Positions 1 through 8,108 of a stretch of 64,000 nucleotides of DNA are shown piece after piece (position 1 is the first letter of the stretch; each line of letters begins with the position of its first letter). Below the pieces are notes generated by a model. The model searched no databases and was not told the origin of the DNA. It was given only the letters and a program-made list of their open reading frames with translations. A program made the translations under genes and the position numbers. This DNA is from CBDCZY01 sp965224745 (GTDB taxonomy: Bacteria > Pseudomonadota > Gammaproteobacteria > Methylococcales > Methylomonadaceae), in contig CBDCZY010000001.1 of assembly GCA_965224745.1 (NCBI GenBank), forward strand, positions 496,001 to 560,000, written 5' to 3'.

Positions 1-108
1 AATAATGCGGTCAATCGCTGCTACAGTCATTAATGTATCCGGAAAGATTTGATCCCATTGGCTAAAAGGTTGATTGGAGGTGATAATCAAACTGCCACTT
101 TCATAGCG
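1..108 (-). pseudogene. IstB-like ATPase, C-terminal fragment (IS21 family remnant)
   Basis: The minus strand reads open from about position 108 to the left window edge and contains a segment like LIITSNQPFSQWDQIF followed by LMTVAAIDRII, typical of the C-terminal half of IstB helper ATPases of IS21-family elements. The ATP-binding N-terminal half is missing: upstream of position 108 the sequence passes directly into an unrelated plus-strand frame (the metalloprotease fragment), so this is a truncated remnant. It may continue beyond the left edge of the window. Confidence 0.65.
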
Positions 109-112
109 ATGA

Positions 113-604
113 ATAATTAGTTATGGAAACTTAATATTCACTGATTTAGACAGTGAATCAATTATGAATTATTGCAATGATAAGTATCCAGGTACCACCA
201 AATTAAGCGATATCGACATCATGGTGTTAAAAGCCTACTATGGAAATATACCAACGCTGGATTATTTTGCTAATCCCAGACGAATTGAAATACCTCTTGT
301 GCTAAAAAATGGCACGACAGAGAAATTAATCATGACCGATAGCAATCGTGATGGAACTTATGAAGATGTTATTTCTTCAACGGCCGCCAGTCAATCAAAA
401 GCACCAGGGGTTTATCTTGATTCAGATACTCTGTATCTACCACTTATCAAATTATTAAAAGATGACCGTGTCTGGGAGCTATGGGAAGCAACAGCTACTG
501 ATATAACAGATTCAAACGGCAAACGCACGTTTAAGTTGGAATCTGTCAAAAAACTTCAACCCCAAAACAGACAAAGTGAATTTGTGCCTATCTTAACCGA
601 GTAA
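113..604 (+). pseudogene. C-terminal part of a secreted zinc metalloprotease-like protein, 5' end lost
   Basis: The frame is open from position 113, just after the istB remnant, to the stop at 604. The first ATG (164) lies inside the motif ESIMNYC, which resembles the Met-turn of metzincin-type peptidases (SIMNY), followed by LSDIDIMVLKAYYG, like the helix that closes such domains. The HExxHxxGxxH zinc site that should precede the Met-turn is absent, so the gene appears beheaded by the IS21-type remnant at its left. The remaining 100 or so residues carry no motif I recognise. If translated from ATG 164 the product would be 146 aa without an export signal. The metalloprotease assignment rests on the Met-turn resemblance only. 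Confidence 0.4.
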
Positions 605-726
605 TATTTTCTTAGTTCTTTCGACTGGATCATGCCTTGATACACTTCAAGGCATGATCTAAAATGTTGATACGACTGACTGATGCCGAGATTTCCTTAT
701 CATAAAAAAAGCATAGGATCGTAATC

Positions 727-1209
727 ATGGATACTTTTACCCCTTATTTGGGGCATTTTATACTGGTTAATTTCTTAACTTTTTTCCTGAGTATACTGAG
801 TACCAGCGTTTTATTAGTGAAAAAATGCTTGGGTCATCCCGCTATTTTTAAACTTTTTTTTAAACTCATGGTGCTTATTTGTTTTGTTAATTCTATGATG
901 CTATGGTTTATTCGCTCCGAACATTATATAGAAAGTTTGGGTACTGCTTTGAACTCATCAATCATTCTATTCATTTTATCCGTAGGCTCTGCCTCTATAC
1001 AATTTTTATACAGTAAACGTCCACAAAACAAACCGTCGTGCCAGCAAAGCCTGGTGGCCTCCTGTTTGCTCGCCATTCCAATTACGGTCTTGATTTTTGG
1101 AAGTTACTTCACGCAGACTCAGCAATTTGTGGAAATTAGACACTTTATTATTTCCTTATTATCCTATACAGTCATCTTTTTATTCACTTACAAAGTATTC
1201 AATAATTAG
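727..1209 (+). CDS. Small integral membrane protein, unknown function
   Basis: A 160-residue protein with about four hydrophobic segments (approximately residues 8-30, 42-60, 74-92 and 105-125, with a further hydrophobic stretch near the C-terminus). I recognise no domain. The ribosome binding site is weak. The last codons and the stop overlap the left arm of the 19-bp inverted repeat at 1195-1320, so the natural C-terminus may have been replaced when that element arrived. It has no obvious partner: the left neighbour is a broken gene and the right flank is mobile DNA. Confidence 0.5.
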   Translation: MDTFTPYLGHFILVNFLTFFLSILSTSVLLVKKCLGHPAIFKLFFKLMVLICFVNSMMLWFIRSEHYIESLGTALNSSIILFILSVGSASIQFLYSKRPQNKPSCQQSLVASCLLAIPITVLIFGSYFTQTQQFVEIRHFIISLLSYTVIFLFTYKVFNN

Positions 1210-1320
1210 GGTCTTAGTTAAATAAATGAACAAATGTGCTATCACTAGGTAAATCCGCATGGAAAATTAGACACGTCAATGTCTGTTATAAATGTTACTC
1301 TGACCCTAATTATTCAATAC
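1195..1320. repeat. 126-bp element bounded by 19-bp inverted repeats (MITE-like)
   Basis: GTATTCAATAATTAGGGTC at 1195-1213 is matched in inverse orientation with one mismatch at 1302-1320. A third partial copy (GACCCTAATTATT) begins at 1337. The interior holds no credible ORF. The arrangement resembles a small non-autonomous element or the fused ends of a deleted IS. It forms the 3' end of the preceding membrane-protein gene. Confidence 0.45.
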
Positions 1321-1359
1321 GGGGCGAACCATATATGACCCTAATTATTGATAATCACC

Positions 1360-1417
1360 GTTCACGATGGATAATAATGAGTGTTCACGATGCTTAATAA
1401 CCGGTGTTCATGATGGG
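1360..1417. repeat. Triplicated GTTCACGATG motif, likely IS21-type terminal repeats
   Basis: GTTCACGATG occurs at about 1360 and 1383, and as GTTCATGATG at about 1405, a period of 22-23 bp. Multiple terminal repeats of this kind define IS21-family ends, and the complete IS21-type element at 47.6-50.2 kb in this window carries the same GTTCACGATG/GTTCATGATC words at both ends. No IS21 genes adjoin this copy, so it is an orphan end. Confidence 0.5.
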
Positions 1418-1506
1418 TAATAATATGCAGGTAGCTATTGAGAGTTTCTTTGGACACCCTTGCTTTCGCCTACTTTTTCCCTTCTCACAGGGCAAAGGCA
1501 GTATTT

Positions 1507-2846
1507 TCCAATTCAGAAATGAGTCTGAAGTGTGCATAATAGTTAAGCTTGGATTTTCTGTTCAAAAATCTGGTTAAAAAGTTTCTGTCTTTCTTTTTTT
1601 AGGATTATAGCGGCCTGATTATCGGTTATTGCCATGGCAACCTGATCGAGTATCGCAAAGCTTATTCCCGGTTTCAAATATTTTTCACTGTCAGGTAGTG
1701 ATTTGAGTTTGTCATAAGGTGTCATCATGTTTTTATAGGGGTATTGCTTAGACTGCTTTCCTTTATCGTCGGTGATGATTTCAGGATAAAAGCAGGGCCT
1801 GTGATAGTTAACATAGGGGTACAAATACTTGATATTGAATTCATTCAGCCTCGCAGCCCATCTTTGTGGGATATGGGTATAGCCAAAAACCTTTCTGACC
1901 ACCGCGGCATTTTTGCCTTCAACCAGTGCATTATCATTGGTTTGTCGGGATCGTGATTTGGTCATTTCAATCAATAGCTTATTTAACAGGTTCTCTACGG
2001 GCTTGTTGATATATTCTGACCCATTGTCAGAGTGAAAACCTTTGATGATAAAGGGAAAAGTTTCCAGTATTTGTTCAAGCACGGGGATTAAAAAGTGTTC
2101 GCTGATTTTTTCAACGGATAAGATCATTTCAAACTGAGTGACTTCATCAACTACATTGATATGATAAACGCCTTTTTGCTTGTCCTGGTCGCCCTGGTGA
2201 ACGGTATCAACGCGAAGGTATCCTGGCTGACCGTTGGCTTGTGGTTTTCTTTTGTCGCCAATGGCGATCTGCCTGGGTTTGGTTTTTTCAAAGTCTCTGC
2301 GCTGTAACTGATAGGTTTTTGATGCCCTCAGATTGTAGAGGTGTGAAACAGAGATTGTCGCCAGCTTTTGATACTGCTTCTCTCCGTACACCTGATAGGA
2401 ACGCTCAATAAGCTTTTTCACGGCATGACCACAAGGTTTCTCATGCCATTCATCAATGTCTGCCAATAATCGAATATCGCGCTGAGAATATTTTCGGTTG
2501 AAACCATTGCCTCTTGCTGGGCTGTACCTGACGTAACCGGTCTTTCGGTACTGCGCGATGAGACGTGTCATCTGCTGGCGGGAATAACCGGTTAGCTTAA
2601 TCAGAAACCGACTAATGATGCCCTTGTCTTTTTTATTGCAGGACAGGTAGTTGAATTTAACGAGTCCCTTTTGGATCAATTGATACCGCTCAGCTTTATT
2701 ACCCGGTATCGAATAGGCTATCGATTGGTTGCCCTGTAAAAAGGATTCGAGGTGCTCTATTTGGGTTAAATTATCGATGTTCATAATCATTTTCATAAAG
2801 TGGATTATGAACAGAAAAGCTATTTCAGACTCATTTCATATTGGAC
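1507..2846 (-). mobile_element. Insertion sequence with rve-type transposase (IS481/ISNCY-like)
   Basis: One transposase gene is flanked by imperfect inverted repeats: CCAATTCAGAAATGAGTCTG (1508-1527) on the left and its inverse at about 2824-2845 (TTCAGACTCATTTCATATTG). Length is about 1.34 kb. I could not identify a target duplication. The left flank is an orphan IS21-type end, so this element sits in older mobile debris. Confidence 0.7.
1543..2796 (-). CDS. Integrase-core (rve) transposase
   Basis: A 417-residue protein with an N-terminal helix-turn-helix region (about residues 45-110, GYSRQQMTRLIAQYRKTGYV) and a DDE integrase core: first Asp in LRVDTVHQGD (about 197), second Asp in FHSDNGSEY (about 255), and Glu in NDNALVEGKN (about 290). 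The layout matches transposases annotated as IS481-like or ISNCY/IS1202-like. The frame is uninterrupted and the inverted repeats are present, so the element could still be active. Confidence 0.8.
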   Translation of the reverse strand: MKMIMNIDNLTQIEHLESFLQGNQSIAYSIPGNKAERYQLIQKGLVKFNYLSCNKKDKGIISRFLIKLTGYSRQQMTRLIAQYRKTGYVRYSPARGNGFNRKYSQRDIRLLADIDEWHEKPCGHAVKKLIERSYQVYGEKQYQKLATISVSHLYNLRASKTYQLQRRDFEKTKPRQIAIGDKRKPQANGQPGYLRVDTVHQGDQDKQKGVYHINVVDEVTQFEMILSVEKISEHFLIPVLEQILETFPFIIKGFHSDNGSEYINKPVENLLNKLLIEMTKSRSRQTNDNALVEGKNAAVVRKVFGYTHIPQRWAARLNEFNIKYLYPYVNYHRPCFYPEIITDDKGKQSKQYPYKNMMTPYDKLKSLPDSEKYLKPGISFAILDQVAMAITDNQAAIILKKERQKLFNQIFEQKIQA

Positions 2847-3102
2847 AAGACTAAGGCTGGACTTTCACCAGCTAGCTGACTATCATGCCAGTCACACCGC
2901 TACGTTTCATTACTGCACAAAACAAAGGCCACATTTTGGTCAGCTGAACTTAGCGTTAGGTTTTTTAATCTATGAAAGCGCGTAATTTTCAGGGGTTTGC
3001 CACGTAAAAATTATTGGAGTCAAAAGATTTTCGATCACTTTTTTAGCGATACCCCGGTAGCTTGCCTTGCTACGGGACAACTTGTTGAGGTCATACATAA
3101 GC

Positions 3103-3579
3103 ATGAAAGATGGATTTGAATTAAGAGAGTCTTCTGAAAAGGGAGAGGGGGTTTTCGCTACTAAATCATTTAAGACGGGTGAAATAGTAATTGTTGGTAT
3201 TATCAAAGAAGTGCTGAGTAAAAATCACTCTCATGCTTCGCAGATAGGCGAAAATGAGTATGTACTTCATGCTGGGTTAATAATTAAGGTTAATCATTCC
3301 TGTGATCCGAATTGTGGTATTAGAGTAAATGAAACTGGTGCTCATAACTTTGTAGCCAGGCAAAGTATCAGTATTAACGAAGAAATAACCTTCGATTATG
3401 CTATGAGAAACTACGGTATTGATTATTTCCCGAAACAGTGCATGTGTGGTTCTGAGAAATGCCGAGGTAGAATTACCGGATGGAGGGAGTTACCAAGTGA
3501 AAAGAAAAAAGAGTATGAAGACTTTGTGGCCCCTTATCTTCTTGAGTTAGATGTTAAGTATTCTAGCGAGGACGTGTAA
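3103..3579 (+). CDS. SET-domain protein (putative lysine methyltransferase)
   Basis: A 158-residue protein that is essentially one SET domain. N-terminal strand segment ESSEKGEGVFATKSFKTGE, the catalytic core NHSCDPNCGI near residues 78-87, ITFDYAM near 115, and a post-SET-like Cys cluster CMCGSEKCRG near 131-140 are all visible. SET proteins transfer methyl from S-adenosylmethionine to lysine. Bacterial homologues exist, but their substrates are mostly unknown. I chose ATG 3103 because the SET domain starts directly after it; an in-frame TTG exists at 3067. The gene is isolated between an IS and a degraded methyltransferase, which suggests acquisition as a single-gene unit. Confidence 0.75.
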   Translation: MKDGFELRESSEKGEGVFATKSFKTGEIVIVGIIKEVLSKNHSHASQIGENEYVLHAGLIIKVNHSCDPNCGIRVNETGAHNFVARQSISINEEITFDYAMRNYGIDYFPKQCMCGSEKCRGRITGWRELPSEKKKEYEDFVAPYLLELDVKYSSEDV

Positions 3580-3591
3580 GGCAAGTACCAA

Positions 3592-4122
3592 TCAATCGGT
3601 ACAAAATCCGAAAGTACTAGCCGGCCGCCTGGTTTGAGTACTCGACTTGTTTCTTGTAAAAAGGCCCAGCCTATCACCAAAATGAAAGATACACTCGACG
3701 GCAATGATAGTGTCCAAACTATCCGTTGTAACAGGTAAATGGCAGGCGTCTCCTTGCATAAATTTTATGGTATTTGGAGCTTTAGGGGTGTCTGATTGTT
3801 TAGCTCGCTGTAATTGCCTGCGGTCAATGTTCAGGCCTAACAAATAAGCGTTAGTTAGTCTTTCGTTCAAACTTGCAAGGGTGTCGACAAAGCCGCAACC
3901 GACATCTAAAATGGTGTTGTTGGATGAAATTTCAGCGGCATCTAGCAGTTGCTGTGTTAAGTTTTCAGTCGCTCTTGCAAAATCTTCAGCATTATTTTTG
4001 GCTCAATCCGGGATCATGCCAATAGCTCCAGTGTACGTGATGACCGAATGCCTGCTCAATGATCGGGTTTTCTTGCTCTAATTCGGCCATTAGCCAATCG
4101 AAATAAGGGAGTGGTTGGTGAT
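3592..4122 (-). pseudogene. SAM-dependent class I methyltransferase, frameshifted and IS-interrupted
   Basis: Minus-strand coding remnant. The frames together give PYFDWLMAELEQENPIIEQ, then LDVGCGF (SAM motif I), FMQGDACHLPV, VECIFHFGDR and finally VLKPGGRLVLSDFVP, the order found in type 11/25-like methyltransferases. Two frameshifts are visible: a lost A in an A-run near 4000 (after GLSQK) and an extra base near 3664 (after FHFGDR). The 5' end is cut at 4122 by the ISKra4-type element; the sequence resumes at 5548 with QHNHQP-type codons after the 9-bp duplication, ending in an uncertain start near 5583. The gene was decaying before or after insertion and cannot make an active enzyme. Confidence 0.75.
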
Positions 4123-4158
4123 GGGTACGATTAAAAGTGATGCAAGACTAAATTTTCA

Positions 4159-5223
4159 TCATGCCGCCTTTTGCCTAACATCTTGCCAGTAATTTTCCCA
4201 TCGTTGATTGATTCTACATAATCGCAAAGCCAACATATAATCTATATTATTGGGTGACCACCAAGCTCCAGGACGCTTAAGCCGAGCTTGAACAATGTAA
4301 CGGTGAGCGCTTTCAATTTCACCTGAACCGATTGGAAGTCCTTTTTCTATCGCACCTTGATAATCAACTTGATCCAGACGATTTCTCAAGTAGCGGTAAG
4401 CCCTACGAACCGGCGCTTTCTCATCATCCGTTTCGGATGGTTCAAGAAACGGCAATAGGGTTTCAAGAACAAGGCTGGCCTGATTGATTTTCAAACGTTG
4501 TTTTTGTTCATCTAACCATAATGCCGAGTCACCTGTACAGCTAGGTGCCGCTTCTGCCAAGTATTCACAAAGATGCATTAAGTCGATTAAATAGGTTCCA
4601 TTTTCGCCAAATTGTTCATCCACTTGGCGCTTGATCCAGGATGCGCCATCGCCTACCGAATGCACGTGTGTTTGTTGGCCAAAGTTTACATTCATCGCGC
4701 AATCAAATAACTGGCGACCTGTTTCTTCAATACCCCCAGAAAAGTTTCCTCCATAATGCAGCGTCCGACTGCCACATTCATGGGCAATACAAAGTCGCAG
4801 TTCTTGCCAGCCCAGTGTTTTTTCTTTTCGCTTATCTTTTGCTTCAGGATCAATGGTCACCACAGGAACCATGCCTCCATCTGTCTCTGCAATGACGTGT
4901 TTTGTACCTGAGGTATCTGGCCAGTCACTGACAAGGTCTGTTTGTTCAAATATCGCTTTGCCATGATGCTCTGTGATGAACCTAATACTACTCACCGGTA
5001 CCTCTATTCCATAATGTTCTTGGAGTTTAGCGTTGACTTGGCCAAATGGCTGGTCTGCTCCAAAATCTGTGATGGCCCGTTGTAAAGGCGTCGAGGTACT
5101 TCGGCAGGTCACATTCGCTTGATCTGAAAAAGTACGAACGATATGGGTTGACTCACGAAAGAGGGTTTCTTCAATTTCGATAATATCAAAGGTACTATGC
5201 CACCACAGTTTTTTTTCCTGCAA
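4159..5223 (-). CDS. ISKra4-family transposase, catalytic part (frame 2)
   Basis: A 354-residue frame containing the DDE-type core. HVIAETDGGMVPV holds the likely first Asp, HSVGDGASWIKRQ and LIDLMHLCEYLAEA follow, and LPIGSGEIESAHRYIVQARL is the C-terminal signature with the Glu that recurs in this family. It overlaps the 93-aa upstream frame by 29 nt at a run of eight A (sense strand). A ribosomal or transcriptional slip there would give one continuous transposase, as is common in this family. Confidence 0.85.
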   Translation of the reverse strand: MQEKKLWWHSTFDIIEIEETLFRESTHIVRTFSDQANVTCRSTSTPLQRAITDFGADQPFGQVNAKLQEHYGIEVPVSSIRFITEHHGKAIFEQTDLVSDWPDTSGTKHVIAETDGGMVPVVTIDPEAKDKRKEKTLGWQELRLCIAHECGSRTLHYGGNFSGGIEETGRQLFDCAMNVNFGQQTHVHSVGDGASWIKRQVDEQFGENGTYLIDLMHLCEYLAEAAPSCTGDSALWLDEQKQRLKINQASLVLETLLPFLEPSETDDEKAPVRRAYRYLRNRLDQVDYQGAIEKGLPIGSGEIESAHRYIVQARLKRPGAWWSPNNIDYMLALRLCRINQRWENYWQDVRQKAA

Positions 5224-5476
5224 TACGTAATTCGGGTTGTTCTTTCAATTCAGCTTCATTGCGCTTATTTTTACTTTCTGCCCACTCGGAAAGTGCTGCG
5301 TGACCTATTTTTCGAACCTCTTCAATGACGCGTTGCTCCGCTGCATCCGCTTTCTCAATCGTTTCATCGTCATCTTCTACGATAGCCATTAATGCCTCAA
5401 CACGATGGCGTAGTATGGGATGTTCATTTAGAAGTTCGAGTAGCTTTATATCTTTTTCGGGGATGGTTTTGTTCAT
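5195..5476 (-). CDS. ISKra4-family transposase, N-terminal part (frame 1)
   Basis: A 93-residue charged, mostly helical segment (MNKTIPEKDIKLLELLNEHP at the start), with no catalytic residues. It ends just after an A8 tract where frame 2 is open in a different phase. The usual interpretation is a programmed frameshift producing a fused transposase from this start. Alone it would be a truncated, possibly regulatory product. Confidence 0.75.
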   Translation of the reverse strand: MNKTIPEKDIKLLELLNEHPILRHRVEALMAIVEDDDETIEKADAAEQRVIEEVRKIGHAALSEWAESKNKRNEAELKEQPELRIAGKKTVVA

Positions 5477-5639
5477 GTATATTTTCTTTTATATTTCAAC
5501 TCTATAAAATACAATCTTAACATGTTGCATCACTTTTAATCACACCCGTTGGTGATTGTGTTGAATAAGAATTAACGAGTCATATGGTACGATGGTATTA
5601 GATTATTAACGTAACAGTCTATAGAGAAGGAGAAAGAAT

Positions 5640-6218
5640 ATGTCTGCGCTATCCATTTTGGCTTTTTCTGGAAGTACCAGGCGTGATTCTTTTAACCAGA
5701 GACTGGTTCGAGAAGCGGCTAAAGGCGTTGAGACAGGTGGGTTGACTGTTAGTTTAATTTCTCTTAGGGATTACCCTATGCCCTTGTTTGATCAGGATTT
5801 GGAAGCTGAATTAGGGCAGCCGGAAAGTTTAAAAGAATTGAAACAACTGATGTTGTCTCATCAAGGCTTGCTGCTTGCCTGTCCTGAATATAATAGCTCC
5901 ATCAGCGGGGTGCTAAAAAATACCATCGACTGGTTGTCACGAAAAAAACCTGATGAAGCGCCCTTGGTATGTTTTAAAGGTAAAGTGGTTAGTTTGATGA
6001 GCGCTTCTCCGGGAAAACTGGGTGGCTTGCGTGGGTTAGTCCATATCAGATCGATATTATCCAACGTTGGTTGTATTGTTTTGCCAGAGCAAATTGCTAT
6101 ACCGGATGCACATAACGTTTTTGATGAGAATGGTCAGATTAAAGATCAATCTCTCCGGCAAAATGTGCTCGGTTTAGGCGAAAAACATGCTCATATGGTG
6201 ACCAAATTATATGGCTAA
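5640..6218 (+). CDS. NADPH-dependent FMN reductase (azoreductase/chromate reductase family)
   Basis: A 192-residue cytoplasmic flavodoxin-like protein. The N-terminal phosphate-binding loop is FSGSTRRDSFNQRLVR (about residues 9-24), and CPEYNSSISGVLKNTIDWLS (about 81-100) is the conserved flavin-contacting segment of the NADPH_FMN_red family. These enzymes reduce FMN or quinones, chromate or azo dyes with NAD(P)H. A clear Shine-Dalgarno (GAAGGAGAAAG) precedes ATG 5640. A short overlapping frame follows (6211-6309) and then the HugZ-like gene, so the two may be co-transcribed. Confidence 0.88.
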   Translation: MSALSILAFSGSTRRDSFNQRLVREAAKGVETGGLTVSLISLRDYPMPLFDQDLEAELGQPESLKELKQLMLSHQGLLLACPEYNSSISGVLKNTIDWLSRKKPDEAPLVCFKGKVVSLMSASPGKLGGLRGLVHIRSILSNVGCIVLPEQIAIPDAHNVFDENGQIKDQSLRQNVLGLGEKHAHMVTKLYG

Positions 6219-6305
6219 TGTTACGGAATTTCCCTGCTGTGGCTTTGGTCTCAAAGACTGCATTCAACTGTTGCGAGCGGTTTCCCTTCTGAGCAACCGT
6301 TATGT

Positions 6306-6824
6306 TTGACCATGAATGAAATCCCGGAAGAGGTCTATCAGAGTCTTCTTCAAAGAGTCAAAAGTCTTCAGTTAGCCACTGTCGACAAAGCAGGTAAACC
6401 TAGGTCGAGTTACGCACCATTTGTGCGAGGTCAACACGGTCAATTTTATATTTTCATCAGTCAGCTAGCTGGCCATACCAAAGATTTACTAGTACGCCCC
6501 TCAGCTTCTATTTTGGTAATTGAAGATGAAGAATCTTGTCAGCAACTATTTGCCAGAACCCGAGCCAGTTTTAACTGTTATGCGCGTACAGTCGCACCAA
6601 ACGAGCCAGAATTCGCATCGACCTTAGAACTGTTTACAGCAACTTTTGGTGAGGTTATGCAATTGTTGCGAAGCTTTCCCGACTTTACGTTATTCTGTTT
6701 GGAGCCGAATAGAGGACGCTTTGTCATGGGTTTTGGGCAGGCTTATGAGCTCACCGGTGATGATATGTTGACTTTGCTACCCGTATCATCCCAGACTCCA
6801 AAGTTGTCGCCCGATCCCAACTGA
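6306..6824 (+). CDS. HugZ/HutZ-like pyridoxamine-phosphate-oxidase-fold protein
   Basis: A protein of about 170 residues with the split-barrel fold of the PNPOx superfamily. LQLATVDKAGKPRSSYAPF (about 21-39), FYIFISQLAGHTKDL, LVIEDEES and ARTRASF are the blocks seen in HugZ/HutZ family members, and GRFVMGFGQAYEL near 137-149 is the C-terminal signature. HutZ-type proteins bind haem and some degrade it for iron release. The C-terminal His-rich loop of true HugZ is not obvious, so haem use is uncertain. Start is TTG 6306 or, more probably, ATG 6312; neither has a strong ribosome binding site. Confidence 0.75.
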   Translation: MTMNEIPEEVYQSLLQRVKSLQLATVDKAGKPRSSYAPFVRGQHGQFYIFISQLAGHTKDLLVRPSASILVIEDEESCQQLFARTRASFNCYARTVAPNEPEFASTLELFTATFGEVMQLLRSFPDFTLFCLEPNRGRFVMGFGQAYELTGDDMLTLLPVSSQTPKLSPDPN

Positions 6825-6871
6825 AGTTGACAGTTGATATAAATTATCACTCACCACCAGGTTAGATAATT

Positions 6872-8044
6872 ATGCAGATATCATCCGCTATTGAACAATT
6901 GTTTCCAGATATGTGCCAATGGCGTCATCATATTCATCAGTACCCCGAATTAGCGTATCAAGAGTTAAAAACGTCGGAATATATTCGCGATGTGTTGCAA
7001 TCTTTCGGGTTAGAAGTGCACTGCGGATTAGGTCAAACAGGTATAGTGGCAACCTTAAAAAATGGTGGTAGCCCTTCGAAAATTGGGTTGCGGGCTGATA
7101 TTGATGCTTTGGCTATTCATGAGAAAAATGACTTGTCATATCGATCTAAGCACGATGGTGTGATGCACGCCTGTGGTCATGATGGCCATACCGCGATGTT
7201 GCTTGGCACTGCTAAATACTTGGCGGCAAAAAAAAACTTCAATGGAACCGTGTATTTTATTTTTCAACCTGCGGAAGAGGGGCAGGGTGGCGCTAAACAA
7301 ATGATAGAAGACGGTTTGTTTGATTTATTTCCGGCGGATAGCGTTTTTGCTATGCATAATTTTCACGATCTCCCTATCGGGCATTTCGCGATTAAGCCCG
7401 GCCCCATGATGGCTTCTTCTGACATGTTTGAAATTAAAATAACAGGACGAGGTAGTCATGCAGCCATGCCACACTTGGGAAGAGATCCTATCGTGGCTTT
7501 AAGTCAAATCATACTGAGTTTACAGACTATTGTTAGTCGTTCAATTGATCCCGCAGATTCTGTTGTAGTCAGCGTGACATCCGTACACGCGGGTAGCACG
7601 TGGAACGCCATACCGAATGACGCAGTGCTAAGAGGAACTTTTCGTTGTTTCGACCCAAACGTTCGGGCATTGATTAAACAAAGGATAGAGCAAGCGGTGA
7701 ATGCGCATGGTCAAGTTTGCGATGTGCAAACTGGAGTTGAATTTAACCCCGGTAATCCAGGCTATCCTGTTACAATCAATGATGCGGAAGCGACAGCTAC
7801 AGCGATGCAAGTTGCAATAGATTTGGTAGGTTCAGATAAAGTGAATACGGCCCCGGCTCCAAGTATGGGAGCAGAGGATTTCTCTTTTATGTTGCAAGAA
7901 AAACCAGGCTGTTATCTCTGGATTGGCAATGGCTCTGCTGAAAACGGCTGCATGCTTCATAACCCAAATTACAACTTTAACGATAATATATTGACCACTG
8001 GCGCTGCCTACTGGGTTAGATTAGTTGAAGCTGTGTTGGCATAA
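6872..8044 (+). CDS. M20-family metallo-amidohydrolase (N-acyl amino acid / hippurate hydrolase-like)
   Basis: A 390-residue cytoplasmic amidohydrolase. The binuclear metal site is complete: HACGHDGH (C101, H103), catalytic/ligand pair in QPAEEG (E135, E136), H162 in AMHNFH, and H363 in CMLHNPNYNF. SSDMFEIKITGRGSHAAMP marks the dimerisation (lid) domain in the middle. Enzymes of this subgroup (M20D) cleave acyl groups from amino acids such as hippurate, N-acetyl amino acids or indoleacetyl conjugates; the substrate cannot be told from sequence. It is followed after 64 nt by a TetR regulator on the same strand, a plausible regulatory pairing. Confidence 0.9.
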   Translation: MQISSAIEQLFPDMCQWRHHIHQYPELAYQELKTSEYIRDVLQSFGLEVHCGLGQTGIVATLKNGGSPSKIGLRADIDALAIHEKNDLSYRSKHDGVMHACGHDGHTAMLLGTAKYLAAKKNFNGTVYFIFQPAEEGQGGAKQMIEDGLFDLFPADSVFAMHNFHDLPIGHFAIKPGPMMASSDMFEIKITGRGSHAAMPHLGRDPIVALSQIILSLQTIVSRSIDPADSVVVSVTSVHAGSTWNAIPNDAVLRGTFRCFDPNVRALIKQRIEQAVNAHGQVCDVQTGVEFNPGNPGYPVTINDAEATATAMQVAIDLVGSDKVNTAPAPSMGAEDFSFMLQEKPGCYLWIGNGSAENGCMLHNPNYNFNDNILTTGAAYWVRLVEAVLA

Positions 8045-8108
8045 ATCCAGCGCTGGTAGAAAGTATTTCAACATAAGACAAAATTTAAAACTTAAGGAGT
8101 AAAATGTC

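Larger units (their letters stand above)
4123..5547 (-). mobile_element. ISKra4-family insertion sequence with 9-bp target duplication
   Basis: Terminal inverted repeats GGGTACGATTAAAAGTGATG (4123-) and GGGTGTGATTAAAAGTGATG (inverse, ending 5547) bound a 1425-bp element. GTTGGTGAT lies directly outside both ends (4114-4122 and 5548-5556), a perfect 9-bp target duplication. The element carries two overlapping minus-strand frames. It interrupts the methyltransferase pseudogene. Confidence 0.9.

Noticed and set aside
2800..2985. 61-codon plus-strand frame between the rve-type IS and the SET gene
   Set aside because: It starts inside the IS inverted repeat and has no ribosome binding site or recognisable sequence.
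3835..3860. GCCTAAC...GCGTTAG words resembling an integron attC core pair
   Set aside because: The bases encode LTNAYLLGLN in frame within the methyltransferase remnant and the two words are too close to form an attC; chance similarity.
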